This document shows positions 7,636 to 14,856 of a stretch of 16,187 nucleotides of DNA, piece by piece. Source of the stretch: Tritrichomonas foetus (Eukaryota > Parabasalia > Tritrichomonadida > Tritrichomonadidae). A program made the position numbers and the translations under genes. The notes under the pieces were generated by a model, which was given only the letters and a program-made list of their open reading frames with translations, was not told where the DNA came from and searched no databases. The number at the start of each line of letters is the position of its first letter. Positions within the stretch are counted from its first letter, which is position 1. The stretch lies in the NCBI GenBank assembly GCA_001839685.1, contig MLAK01000794.1, forward strand, positions 5,179 through 21,365, read 5' to 3'.

Positions 7636-7686
7636 AAGTAAGTCAGATTTAAAAAGTTGGGGTGTTGCGAGCAATTTGACTTACTT
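7636..7686. repeat. 14-bp inverted repeat with 23-base loop (candidate structured RNA)
   Basis: AAGTAAGTCAGATT (7636-7649) is complementary to AATTTGACTTACTT (7673-7686) except for one G/T position, which would be a G-U wobble in RNA read from the + strand. Ten pairs are perfect. The 23-base loop includes GTTGGGGTGTTGCGAGC, GC-rich for this spacer. It lies 173 bases past the kinase stop and 134 before the SCAR ATG. It could be an ncRNA, a 3'-processing structure, a protein-binding site or an element remnant. Confidence 0.6.
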
Positions 7687-7702
7687 ATAGGTGGCAAGAG
7701 AC

Positions 7703-7721
7703 TGACATGTTGGAAATGTCA
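7703..7721. repeat. Short inverted repeat, 6-bp stem
   Basis: TGACAT (7703-7708) and ATGTCA (7716-7721) can pair around a 7-base loop. It lies 16 bases beyond the larger inverted repeat, so the two could form a double-hairpin unit. A 6-bp stem alone is weak evidence. Confidence 0.35.
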
Positions 7722-7858
7722 CTTTAATGTATAAACAAACTAAGAAAATAATAAAAATAAAAAATTATTCATTAATATTCAATTTGTATTTCATTAGTTT
7801 ATTGAAATGATCTGAAAATTGAAATAAAATCATAAATTAGGCATCTACATATATTTAA

Positions 7859-9937
7859 TTAAAGGCAAAGCATTTGTAGAGTTTTGGTTACATTTTCACT
7901 ATTTCCCAACAATTTCATTTTTATGAGCTGGCCTCTTAAGCAAACTTTGAAGTTATCAGGTTTATGATCAATCTTGATGAAATTCTGAATAATTAGTAAA
8001 ATATCATCGATTAGATTTTGACCAATCTTTGTTAAACTTTTACAAAATGGAATAAAGCATTTTCCATTGATGAAATTTTCACACAAAGTTGGAGAATTTC
8101 GAAATATTGTTACAAAATCGGTAATCTGCGAATTTGTTTGAATAGTATTCAAAAATGTTTGTTCAATGGTTTCTGTTTTCGTTTTAGACTCCAAAAGTTG
8201 TGGAAACCGAATAATATATTGAGCAATTATTGATGTTGGTGCAACGTCAACAAATATATTCCAAAATGTGCTATTGTTTTTCATTATACTCTCACAAAGT
8301 GAACTATTTGTTTCGAGAATTAGAGTGAAAACTTTTTTGGAAGTTGATTTCCATCCACTTTCTTTGGACATCTTAATAGTTAAACTAATAAAGCATGACA
8401 GAGCTTGACTTTGCTGTCTTATTGTCATTCGATCAATGTGTATTCTGCTTAATATATAAATAATCAAATTCATATCTGAAATACTAATATCAGAAATATG
8501 TATATGATCAAAAATCTGATAAAACTTATGAGCTTGATTGTCATTAAAACAATGTTCTTGAATCAATTGAAGTGAAACAGAAAAAATTGAATGTGCTAGA
8601 TCATGCATTTCCTTTTCCAAAAGAAAACGTAATCTTCCTGATAATTCACAATAAGAGTAAAATGATGCTAGTTTGGAAAAATATGATGTTTCTTTGTATT
8701 CCGAAATAATTTCTAGTAAGAAATCAACATCAATGTTATGTGGATTTTTATAAATTATTAGTGGTGTCAAAATGTGATTTCTTAGTTGGTAATCGCCTAG
8801 TTTTTTCCATTCTATACTCAGTAAGTTGTTATTCAATTTCATTAAAAAAAGAAGGAATAACTTTTCCACTTCTTTTTTGTATGACACATTGAAATCAACC
8901 TTTAGTAAAACTGGAATTATTTGCTGATAAAAATATTGGTCAATGAAGTTCGAATTAATAGCAATTGATTCTAACAATAAAAGAGCAGAATCAACATCAT
9001 CAATTTTCATTAATGATGGTATCAGTTTATCAAGATAGTATGTATATTCAGTGGAATTCCATGTTCTATTTTGATTTTCGAATAATTTAAGTGCAATTTC
9101 ACATAAAACGCTTGATATTGTGGTTTTCATTGGAGTTATATTAGTTTTCCATAAGAATGGATGGAGCAATAATTCTGAAGCTGTTGGTCTATGGTCAGGA
9201 AGGAGTTGAAGACACATTTTTACAAATGATAAACATGAATCTGAAACATTCAAATTAAAAGGAATTGTTTTGTTTTCTTTTAGAATCATAAGTACAGATG
9301 CTCCAGGAAATGATGACATGGGTGGTTTACCATTTAACATTTCAATCATTAGAATTCCAATGGACCAGATATCACTTTTTGTTGTGAGTGGTTTGCTTCC
9401 TGCAGCTTCAGGTGACATCCAATGAGGGGACCCTGTGGAAGCAGTCATTGATCCATTTTTGGCATCAACAGCCGAGCCCAAATCTGCTATAATAGCTTTA
9501 TCATTATTTAATAAGATATTAGCAGCTTTAATATCATTATGAATAATTTTTTCTTCATGAATGGCATTCAACCCTTCTAATATATCTTTCATATATTTCT
9601 TTGTAGTTTCTTCTGATAAAGGTCCATTCCTAAGAATTTTTCTGAGAAGAGATCCACCATTCGCATAATTCATTACTGCACACAAATTATTATTACATTT
9701 AAAGGTATCTAATAAAGATAATACTGAGTTATGCTTGATTTGCTTCATTATATCAAGCTCATATTGAAATTTCTCCTCGTTTTTCATGTGTTTTCCCACT
9801 TTTACGACGATTTTTTGATTTGTCACCAAATTTATCCCTGAATAAACTAGACCAAAGCCACCAACTCCAATAACATCCTCTATGTTATATTTCCCTTCCA
9901 ACACCTTATGATTCTCTTTGTTTCGGTAATCAAACAT
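7859..9937 (-). CDS. STE-type Ser/Thr protein kinase with helical (ARM/HEAT-like) C-terminus, Cdc15/Cdc7/MAP3K-epsilon-like
   Basis: The 692-residue protein has a kinase domain at about 17-263 and a long helical region at 270-692. Visible motifs: glycine loop IGVGGFG (23-29), catalytic Lys46 in VVKV, alpha-C Glu60, catalytic loop IIHNDIKAANIL (131-142), metal-binding DLG (152-154), TGSPHWMSPE (168-177), SDIWSIGILMIEML and the closing HR-x-TASELLLHPF. GSPHWMSPE and the overall pattern place it in the STE11/STE20 group. A kinase followed by an armadillo-like solenoid recalls the septation/mitotic-exit kinases Cdc15, Cdc7/SepH and MAP3K-epsilon. The C-terminus is Leu/Ile-rich with repeated helix-like stretches but no sequence repeat I can align. 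The catalytic HRD is HND, making it a non-RD kinase, and DFG is DLG; other catalytic residues are present, so activity is likely. A good Inr is 4-12 bases before the ATG. Kinase: certain; subgroup: inferred. Confidence 0.85.
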   Translation of the reverse strand: MFDYRNKENHKVLEGKYNIEDVIGVGGFGLVYSGINLVTNQKIVVKVGKHMKNEEKFQYELDIMKQIKHNSVLSLLDTFKCNNNLCAVMNYANGGSLLRKILRNGPLSEETTKKYMKDILEGLNAIHEEKIIHNDIKAANILLNNDKAIIADLGSAVDAKNGSMTASTGSPHWMSPEAAGSKPLTTKSDIWSIGILMIEMLNGKPPMSSFPGASVLMILKENKTIPFNLNVSDSCLSFVKMCLQLLPDHRPTASELLLHPFLWKTNITPMKTTISSVLCEIALKLFENQNRTWNSTEYTYYLDKLIPSLMKIDDVDSALLLLESIAINSNFIDQYFYQQIIPVLLKVDFNVSYKKEVEKLFLLFLMKLNNNLLSIEWKKLGDYQLRNHILTPLIIYKNPHNIDVDFLLEIISEYKETSYFSKLASFYSYCELSGRLRFLLEKEMHDLAHSIFSVSLQLIQEHCFNDNQAHKFYQIFDHIHISDISISDMNLIIYILSRIHIDRMTIRQQSQALSCFISLTIKMSKESGWKSTSKKVFTLILETNSSLCESIMKNNSTFWNIFVDVAPTSIIAQYIIRFPQLLESKTKTETIEQTFLNTIQTNSQITDFVTIFRNSPTLCENFINGKCFIPFCKSLTKIGQNLIDDILLIIQNFIKIDHKPDNFKVCLRGQLIKMKLLGNSENVTKTLQMLCL

Positions 9938-9940
9938 GAA

Positions 9941-9949
9941 ATAAAATGA
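9941..9949 (-). promoter_or_regulatory. Candidate initiator (Inr) of the STE-type kinase gene
   Basis: On the minus strand this reads TCATTTTAT, a close match to the trichomonad TCA(+1)YW initiator. Its A (9947) lies 10 bases upstream of the first base of the ATG (9937), typical spacing for a short trichomonad leader. It supports the chosen start. Confidence 0.5.
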
Positions 9950-10662
9950 AATAAATTGTTCTCAATTGCAATTGAATGTTTTTGATGTTTTCTACAGAAA
10001 ATTGAATGTCGCGTGATGCTTTTAAACTTTCCGTTTAGATTAGTGTTAACGGACTATACAAGTTAGATAAGGAACATATATTTTGAAATTTTAAAGAAAT
10101 TTCATGAATCACAATCTTGATATAATTACATCAAAATATATGAACAATCAATTTTAAATTGAGATTTTGTGTTCTTCATGACTTACCAATTGTTGTACAC
10201 ATGCACATGTGCTTATTTAGTCATGACTCTAAAAATAATGAGGATATTTTATTTTTGTCTTTTCGCTAATTTAATAAAATGACGATAACTTTATTTCAAT
10301 TTTGAGAAACATCACAAAATAGAATGAAACGTGTATATACCATGCCTTGAGTATTTTAAGACTTTGAAAATAGATCAAATATTAGAACTATCTAATACAT
10401 AATGCAGTGTTCTATTTATGTAGTATTTTATAAAAAAACGATTTTTCAACAAAAGAAAATTGAAGAGAGAACAAAAGGGAATTTGATTGATAAGATAGAC
10501 TATACAATGAATGCTTATTTTTCACGCCTTTCGTAGTAACAGGACAATTAGTCACTTAGATAAATCGTCAGAGTTTTTTTTGTACCTACATCTTTTTTTT
10601 GAATACTTTATTCTGTCTTTTTGAATAGTTTATATTTATACTAATACTGAGAAACATTTCGC
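9950..10662. other. Divergent intergenic region, STE kinase / CDK
   Basis: A long AT-rich region between two divergent kinase genes, holding both promoters. I saw no ORF worth calling. The only distinct structure is a palindrome cluster at 10176-10228, listed separately. Before the CDK ATG the sequence AACATTTCGC resembles an initiator but has ACA in place of TCA, so it is not called. Confidence 0.45.
10176..10228. promoter_or_regulatory. Palindrome cluster in divergent promoter region
   Basis: TCATGACT occurs at 10176-10183 and again at 10221-10228, where it is part of the perfect palindrome AGTCATGACT (10219-10228). Between them lies the perfect palindrome GCACATGTGC (10203-10212), preceded by ACAT. 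These dyads stand out from the AT-rich background and look like sites for dimeric DNA-binding proteins. No factor can be named, and the position about 440-480 bases from the CDK ATG is distal for trichomonads. Confidence 0.35.
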
Positions 10663-11604
10663 ATGGACTCGGAAAAGAAAGACATTACTCGATATACAGA
10701 TCGGCAAAAAATTGGAGAAGGTACATATGGTGAAGTTTACAGAGCGATTGATTCTCAAACCGGCAAATATGTCGCACTCAAAATAATGAAGCCAGTTCAA
10801 GAAGATGATGGCATTTCGCCATTAACTCTTCGTGAAATATCAATTTTGAAATCCGTTTCTCACCCAAATATTGTCAATTTGCTTGATGTCGTTGTCAACG
10901 CTTCAACTTTAATTCTCGTCTTTGAATACGTTCCAGTCGATTTACAAAGATATTTACGGAAAATGCAATGTATTAATACAGCCCCGCGGTCGTTCGAGCC
11001 AAAATTGCTTCAATCATATTCATTTCAACTTTTAGCGGCAACTTACATTCTTCATACGCATCAAATTATTCACAGAGACATAAAGCCAGCCAACCTCCTC
11101 ATTTCCAGGGAAGGATGCCTTAAATTGAGTGATTTTGGATTGGCACGATATTTTACTCTACCTTTAAGGCAATATTCGCCAAATGTGGTTACAGAAATCT
11201 ATCGTGCACCTGAACTACTTTTTGTCCCGCAGTGTTATGACCTTGGAGTCGACATTTGGAGTGTTGGATGTGTAATTGCAGAAATGGCCAGAGGAGTGCC
11301 ACTTTTTCATGCTGACTCAGATTTGGATTTAATGCATAAAATGATTGAAACGTTAGGAACTCCGGATGACCCATACAAGATTTTTAAAGTTGATAAAAGC
11401 GAGTGCACAATTCCCGTGCTGCCTCCACGCCCGATGTGCGAGGTCCTAAATACAGATAACAACTATCTATGCGACCTAGTGTCTGCTTTGCTCGCGTATG
11501 ATCCTGCAAAAAGAATCACAGCAGGTGCCGCACTCAAACACCCATATTTCAATGATCTCACCCATCTCGTGAAAGAAATGTCTTTACCACCTGGAACAAT
11601 CTAA
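10663..11604 (+). CDS. Cyclin-dependent kinase-like protein kinase (CMGC, CDK1/2-like)
   Basis: The 313-residue protein is almost all kinase domain. It shows IGEGTYGEVY (17-26, retaining T21/Y22, equivalent to the inhibitory Thr14/Tyr15 of CDK1), catalytic Lys40 and the cyclin-binding helix SPLTLRE (52-58, in place of PSTAIRE). HRDIKPANLL (137-146), DFGLARYFTLPLRQYS (157-172), TEIYRAPELL and the CMGC-typical GVDIWSVGCVIAEM follow. TLGTPDD and the final KRITAGAALKHPYF also match CDKs. Compared with animal CDK1/2, Ser172 replaces the activating T-loop Thr, Ile replaces Trp in T-x-W-YRAPE, and there is Ala for Gln in KPQN. All catalytic residues are intact, so it should be active with a cyclin, probably in cell-cycle or transcription control. 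The cyclin is unknown. Translation ends at tandem TAA TAA. It diverges from the STE kinase across 725 bases. Confidence 0.9.
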   Translation: MDSEKKDITRYTDRQKIGEGTYGEVYRAIDSQTGKYVALKIMKPVQEDDGISPLTLREISILKSVSHPNIVNLLDVVVNASTLILVFEYVPVDLQRYLRKMQCINTAPRSFEPKLLQSYSFQLLAATYILHTHQIIHRDIKPANLLISREGCLKLSDFGLARYFTLPLRQYSPNVVTEIYRAPELLFVPQCYDLGVDIWSVGCVIAEMARGVPLFHADSDLDLMHKMIETLGTPDDPYKIFKVDKSECTIPVLPPRPMCEVLNTDNNYLCDLVSALLAYDPAKRITAGAALKHPYFNDLTHLVKEMSLPPGTI

Positions 11605-11651
11605 TAACAAACACAATTATATATAACAGTTGTCCAGAAAAAATATATATC

Positions 11652-11668
11652 AGTATGTTCAACATACT
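11652..11668. repeat. 17-bp near-perfect palindrome downstream of CDK
   Basis: AGTATGTTCAACATACT has 8-base arms (AGTATGTT / AACATACT) around a single C. It lies 47 bases past the CDK stop and is followed 16 bases later by a run of eight T (11685-11692). It could be a dimer-binding site, a cruciform-prone sequence or part of the CDK 3' end. A one-base loop makes a tight RNA hairpin unlikely without opening the inner pairs. Confidence 0.5.
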
Positions 11669-12631
11669 ATGTTGTGTGTGGTAGTTTTTTTTATGAATGA
11701 ATTAGTAATTACTTTGTGAATTAATTGACCTTTCATAAGGTGAATTGTACTATTATTGGGTTCACAAAATGTATCTTGAATCTGATGTTGGATTCTTCAT
11801 TGATGTAAAGTTGGTGACTTTCAACCAAGCGGCATGGAAATTATTTGTTTGTTTTATGATATGTTTTCATCAAACAGATGTATAAATATATTAAATATGA
11901 TATTTAGACACAGTTTTTCTCTTTTCTTGTTGTTTTTGTAAGTATGTGTACTACATAGCCAGAACAATGTTTAGTTGGTGCCGTGGTTAGAAGAATATCA
12001 AAAACCAGATATTAGAGTTAGCTTTTATTGTTGATGATTCGTTTATTTTTGATACCTTAAAAACCACAAGTTGATGATAAAAGTGTCGTTAAAAGGACTT
12101 ATGTTTTATATTATTATCGTGAAATGTGAATGTAAGTTATTTTCGAAAATCTGTTGAAGTTGATGATTTCATATATTGGCTTGTTCTCACTTATCGCATA
12201 AAAACCGGTGATGAAGCATTGAATGGTGAGGTAACTGTCAGTTAGGCTGGCAAGAAAAATTGGATGGGTCAGTTCACATAGAATATTGAAAATTGTTAAC
12301 AAATTGAATTTCCCCCGATAATCAAAATCATAATAATTTGTTTATATCTTTCCATAAAATATTTAAATGTGCCAAATATATCAATAACTATATTTTTAAT
12401 TTTATTAAAAATTTGGAAATCACTTAAATTCAGACAAACTTCTTGTACTGAGCGTAAATGTGCACCAAAATTTCGACAGAGGATTTTCACCATTCAAAGT
12501 CTTTCAATTAATAGTTTCAAAAAGTTAAAATGTTCTGAATTCATTCAATTTTTTCAAAAAAATTATATAAACTTTGTTTGTAAACTTTTCAAAATATGAA
12601 AGGAGTGTTTGATTCAATTCTGTTAATAATT

Positions 12632-12638
12632 TCATTTT
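12632..12638 (+). promoter_or_regulatory. Candidate initiator (Inr) of the SAPS gene
   Basis: TCATTTT fits the TCA(+1)YW consensus. Its A (12634) is 12 bases upstream of the ATG at 12646, a typical trichomonad distance, and supports that start. Confidence 0.5.
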
Positions 12639-12645
12639 CAGCCTC

Positions 12646-14001
12646 ATGTATGACGACGGTGATCGACTCTACCCAGTCCAAATTCCAGTACCAATCAATT
12701 TAAAAGTTCTCCTATCAAATGAAAGCACTAAAGTTGAAGAAGTTCTCCACCAAGATATCACTTTTCGATTATTTCGAACATCAGAGCCGAGTTTAATTGC
12801 TTTTCTCGTAAACAAAATCGACAGATTACTTGAACTTTCATTCGATGCCAACGCCGATCCAGAAACGAGCGCCAAAGCTTTCGCAATTCTCGAACATTCA
12901 CAAGAGACAATTACAGCCGCTCTTTTGGCCAAGCAGCGACTTCACAATACGGCTTGTTCAGTTCTAACAAAAACAGAGAGCACAAACACGCTCTATTTAA
13001 ACAGACTTGCATCCCTCACATTAAGTGCGATATATATAGATCCAGAAGCCTTCATTGCAAGTTGTGGATTCATTTTACAACTTATTCAATTTTGTGCAGA
13101 ACCATCAATTCTTTCACTTTTTGAATCAATTTGCATGCCAACTGATGATAATGATAATGTTGACATTCAAAAATGGCTTGTTTCAATTGGATTTCCAGAT
13201 ATTCTTCAAAGGGAGCTTGATGACTTTCCATCACAAATGGAAGAAGCCACTTTATTAAATCCAAAAGCAAATTATTATAACTCTTTATTAAGAATTGTTG
13301 CAGTTTGTGGATCATCTCCAATTTTGGGACCAAAAGTTTGTACATATGCATTCGTCACAGCTTTAAATCAAAATGCTGGAAATTACCCCCAATTTATAGA
13401 AAACTCACGCTGGGAAGCAATTTCTGCAATTTATTGCCCAGACACAGAAGAAACAATGCGTGGATTTTTCCCACTCGCTGTTGAAATCATAAGTGATGAA
13501 GCTAGAGTTTTAACTCGCGCTTGTACAGCAGCAATTGACCTCCTTACTGTGATTGTGAAATATGATACAGTTTTAGTCGATTTTATCATTTCAATGCATG
13601 TTCCGCATATCATCATAAATAATGTTTTAAATCATCCAAATGCAACACTTTTGCATATCTCAGCAATTGATTTTATTGAGGAGATAATTCAAAACGATAA
13701 AATCCGTGGAAAATTTGCAGATGAACTAATGGAAATATTATTACTTGCTTTTCAACAAGAAAATAAATGTTTAAGAAGAACATTATATAAAATCATAAAA
13801 ATTGTGATCAAGTACTGTAAAATGAATTCAAAAATCGCTTTTGATTTTAGAAATAATCAAAGGTTCACAGAGATGCTGAAAACAAAGCTCATTCATTACA
13901 GACAAGTATTGAAGAGCCAATATGGTGGATCTTTCAGGTATTCTGTTTCTGATGATGTAACAATGCTTGCTCAAAGGGCCATGAATAATTATGGTGTTTA
14001 A
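12646..14001 (+). CDS. SAPS-domain protein, likely PP6 (Sit4-type) phosphatase regulatory subunit
   Basis: SAPS proteins (yeast Sap155/185/190, human PPP6R1-3) bind the catalytic phosphatase PP6/Sit4 and direct it in growth and cell-cycle control. The order of conserved features fits: an EEVLHQDITFRLF helix (31-43) like the SAPS 'LL-DED-LLQE' entry; SLIAFLVNKIDRLLELSF (49-66); AFAILEHSQETITAALL (79-94); TNTLYLNRLASLTLSAIYID; QLIQFCAEPSILSLFESI; and a KWLVSIGFPDILQREL segment, equivalent to the WL-x-x-GLIP-x-LI motif. The remainder is helical repeat (HEAT-like). At 451 residues it is near the domain alone; yeast and human proteins are longer, with acidic or disordered tails. The start follows an Inr by 12 bases; the TAA stop is followed by A. 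I judged the family from pattern only; a generic HEAT/ARM protein is the alternative. Confidence 0.7.
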   Translation: MYDDGDRLYPVQIPVPINLKVLLSNESTKVEEVLHQDITFRLFRTSEPSLIAFLVNKIDRLLELSFDANADPETSAKAFAILEHSQETITAALLAKQRLHNTACSVLTKTESTNTLYLNRLASLTLSAIYIDPEAFIASCGFILQLIQFCAEPSILSLFESICMPTDDNDNVDIQKWLVSIGFPDILQRELDDFPSQMEEATLLNPKANYYNSLLRIVAVCGSSPILGPKVCTYAFVTALNQNAGNYPQFIENSRWEAISAIYCPDTEETMRGFFPLAVEIISDEARVLTRACTAAIDLLTVIVKYDTVLVDFIISMHVPHIIINNVLNHPNATLLHISAIDFIEEIIQNDKIRGKFADELMEILLLAFQQENKCLRRTLYKIIKIVIKYCKMNSKIAFDFRNNQRFTEMLKTKLIHYRQVLKSQYGGSFRYSVSDDVTMLAQRAMNNYGV

Positions 14002-14386
14002 ATTAATTCCAGAAAATGAATCACTCAATTGATGAAACAGAAACATCCAAACTGGTGTTAAATTCACTTGTTATATATCTTTGTAAATATATAGATAAAT
14101 ACTATTATTATATTATGTTTTATTATGTAAGAAATATTTGTAAATCAATCCCGAGTGTGATTCCAGAATTTGTTTTTTTCAATAAATTTTGTATGATTGT
14201 TAGAAATATGAATTATATGAAAACAAAATAAATAATGTGCTTATTATATTATATAAGATGGCAGTAGCCATTTTCTATGATTGCATTCACATCTTATCAA
14301 TTTTTTAGGAAATGTAATCAACGATAATTGCAATATTTAAATAAATATTAATATGGATCTCTACATTTACTCGAAAACAGTCGAAA
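14002..14386. other. Intergenic spacer after SAPS gene
   Basis: Very AT-rich. A 71-codon frame at 14016-14231 is low-complexity (Tyr/Ile/Lys/Asn) and looks like chance. The only structure is a pair of overlapping inverted repeats. ATGGC/GCCAT (14258-14262/14267-14271) has a 4-base loop; ATAAGATG/CATCTTAT (14253-14260/14290-14297) encloses it. The two share ATG, so they cannot fully form together. Confidence 0.4.
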
Positions 14387-14548
14387 ATGAATCAACTTTG
14401 TGAATCTCAAAAACGTGATTTTTCTCAACCTTTTTCTCAGGATGATCTCATGGACCATTTGCCAATTTTACAGCCTAACTTTCCAACGAAAATATTTCAT
14501 CTCCCTGAAAATCTTACCAATCCTATAACAAAATTTGAGATACTCTGA
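14387..14548 (+). CDS. Small unrecognised ORF, 53 codons
   Basis: ATG to TGA encodes 53 residues starting MNQLCESQKRDFSQPFSQDD and ending PITKFEIL. Unlike the surrounding AT-rich spacer, its composition is balanced: Gln, Asp, Pro, His and Leu rather than Lys/Asn/Ile runs. The codons (CTC, CAG, CCT, GAT) resemble those of the neighbouring genes. I do not recognise a family. There is no signal peptide or membrane segment; SQPFSQDDL could be a kinase-substrate-like stretch. A weak initiator-like TACATTTAC lies about 20 bases upstream. It may be a small gene, or the surviving 5' end of a decayed one, since the sequence after the TGA has no continuing frame that I could follow. Confidence 0.35.
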   Translation: MNQLCESQKRDFSQPFSQDDLMDHLPILQPNFPTKIFHLPENLTNPITKFEIL

Positions 14549-14842
14549 ACTTTCCAGAAAAGAATATAATTATATAAATCAATCATTCAAAATGTTTGCA
14601 TCGACGATTATTTCAGATAATTCTTAGAAAAAGTCGTAAAATCAACCAACGATATTCAATAAAGGTCAATTTTAATATTTGAAGTTTACCGAGTTTAGTT
14701 AATTAATTCAATACATTTCTATCAATCATCAATACAATCTGTATTTTTGAAGCCATTACTTGAAAAACCTTAAGAAACCTGCTCGAAAATTGTGAGAAAT
14801 ATATTCAAACTGGAAAATTCAAACGAATAATTTTTGGGAAAA
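14549..14842. other. Spacer upstream of the CK1 gene
   Basis: AT-rich sequence with stops in all frames; no ORF, repeat or strong hairpin seen. It contains the CK1 upstream region. Confidence 0.4.
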
Positions 14843-14850
14843 TCATATTT
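14843..14850 (+). promoter_or_regulatory. Candidate initiator (Inr) of the CK1 gene
   Basis: TCATATTT fits TCA(+1)YW. Its A (14845) lies 12 bases before the ATG at 14857, the same spacing as the SAPS gene, and supports the start. Confidence 0.5.
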
Positions 14851-14856
14851 TTCGGG

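Larger units (their letters stand above)
7503..7858. other. Intergenic spacer with inverted repeats, kinase 3' end / SCAR 5' end
   Basis: Spacer between two minus-strand genes. It is mostly AT-rich, with a GC-richer patch (about 7655-7722) containing two inverted repeats, listed separately. No coding frame of interest was seen. It must hold the kinase 3' end and the SCAR promoter, but I could not place a TCAYW initiator close to the SCAR ATG. Confidence 0.5.
11605..12645. other. Long intergenic region, CDK / SAPS gene
   Basis: About 1 kb, mostly AT-rich. It holds a 17-base palindrome (11652-11668) followed by T8 near the CDK stop. A less AT-biased stretch at about 11960-12290 has several TGATGAT strings and no long frame; the longest coherent + frame there is about 40 codons (12123-12242). 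Two 65-76-codon frames at 12296-12493 (-) and 12369-12599 (+) look like chance openings: the first lacks initiator and family resemblance and the second lacks an ATG. The SAPS promoter lies at the right end. Confidence 0.45.

Noticed and set aside
12010..12220. Box C/D snoRNA suggested by several TGATGAT strings
   Set aside because: No matching CTGA box D with terminal pairing was found at a suitable distance; such strings are common in AT-rich DNA.
12296..12493. 65-codon minus-strand ORF
   Set aside because: It has no initiator, no recognisable family and an Ile/Lys/Phe-rich composition typical of chance frames in AT-rich spacer.
12369..12599. 76-codon plus-strand frame upstream of the SAPS gene
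   Set aside because: It begins at GTG rather than ATG, is low-complexity, and sits where the SAPS promoter should be.
14016..14231. 71-codon plus-strand ORF after the SAPS gene
   Set aside because: Tyr/Ile/Lys-rich product from very AT-rich 3' flank; no motif or initiator.
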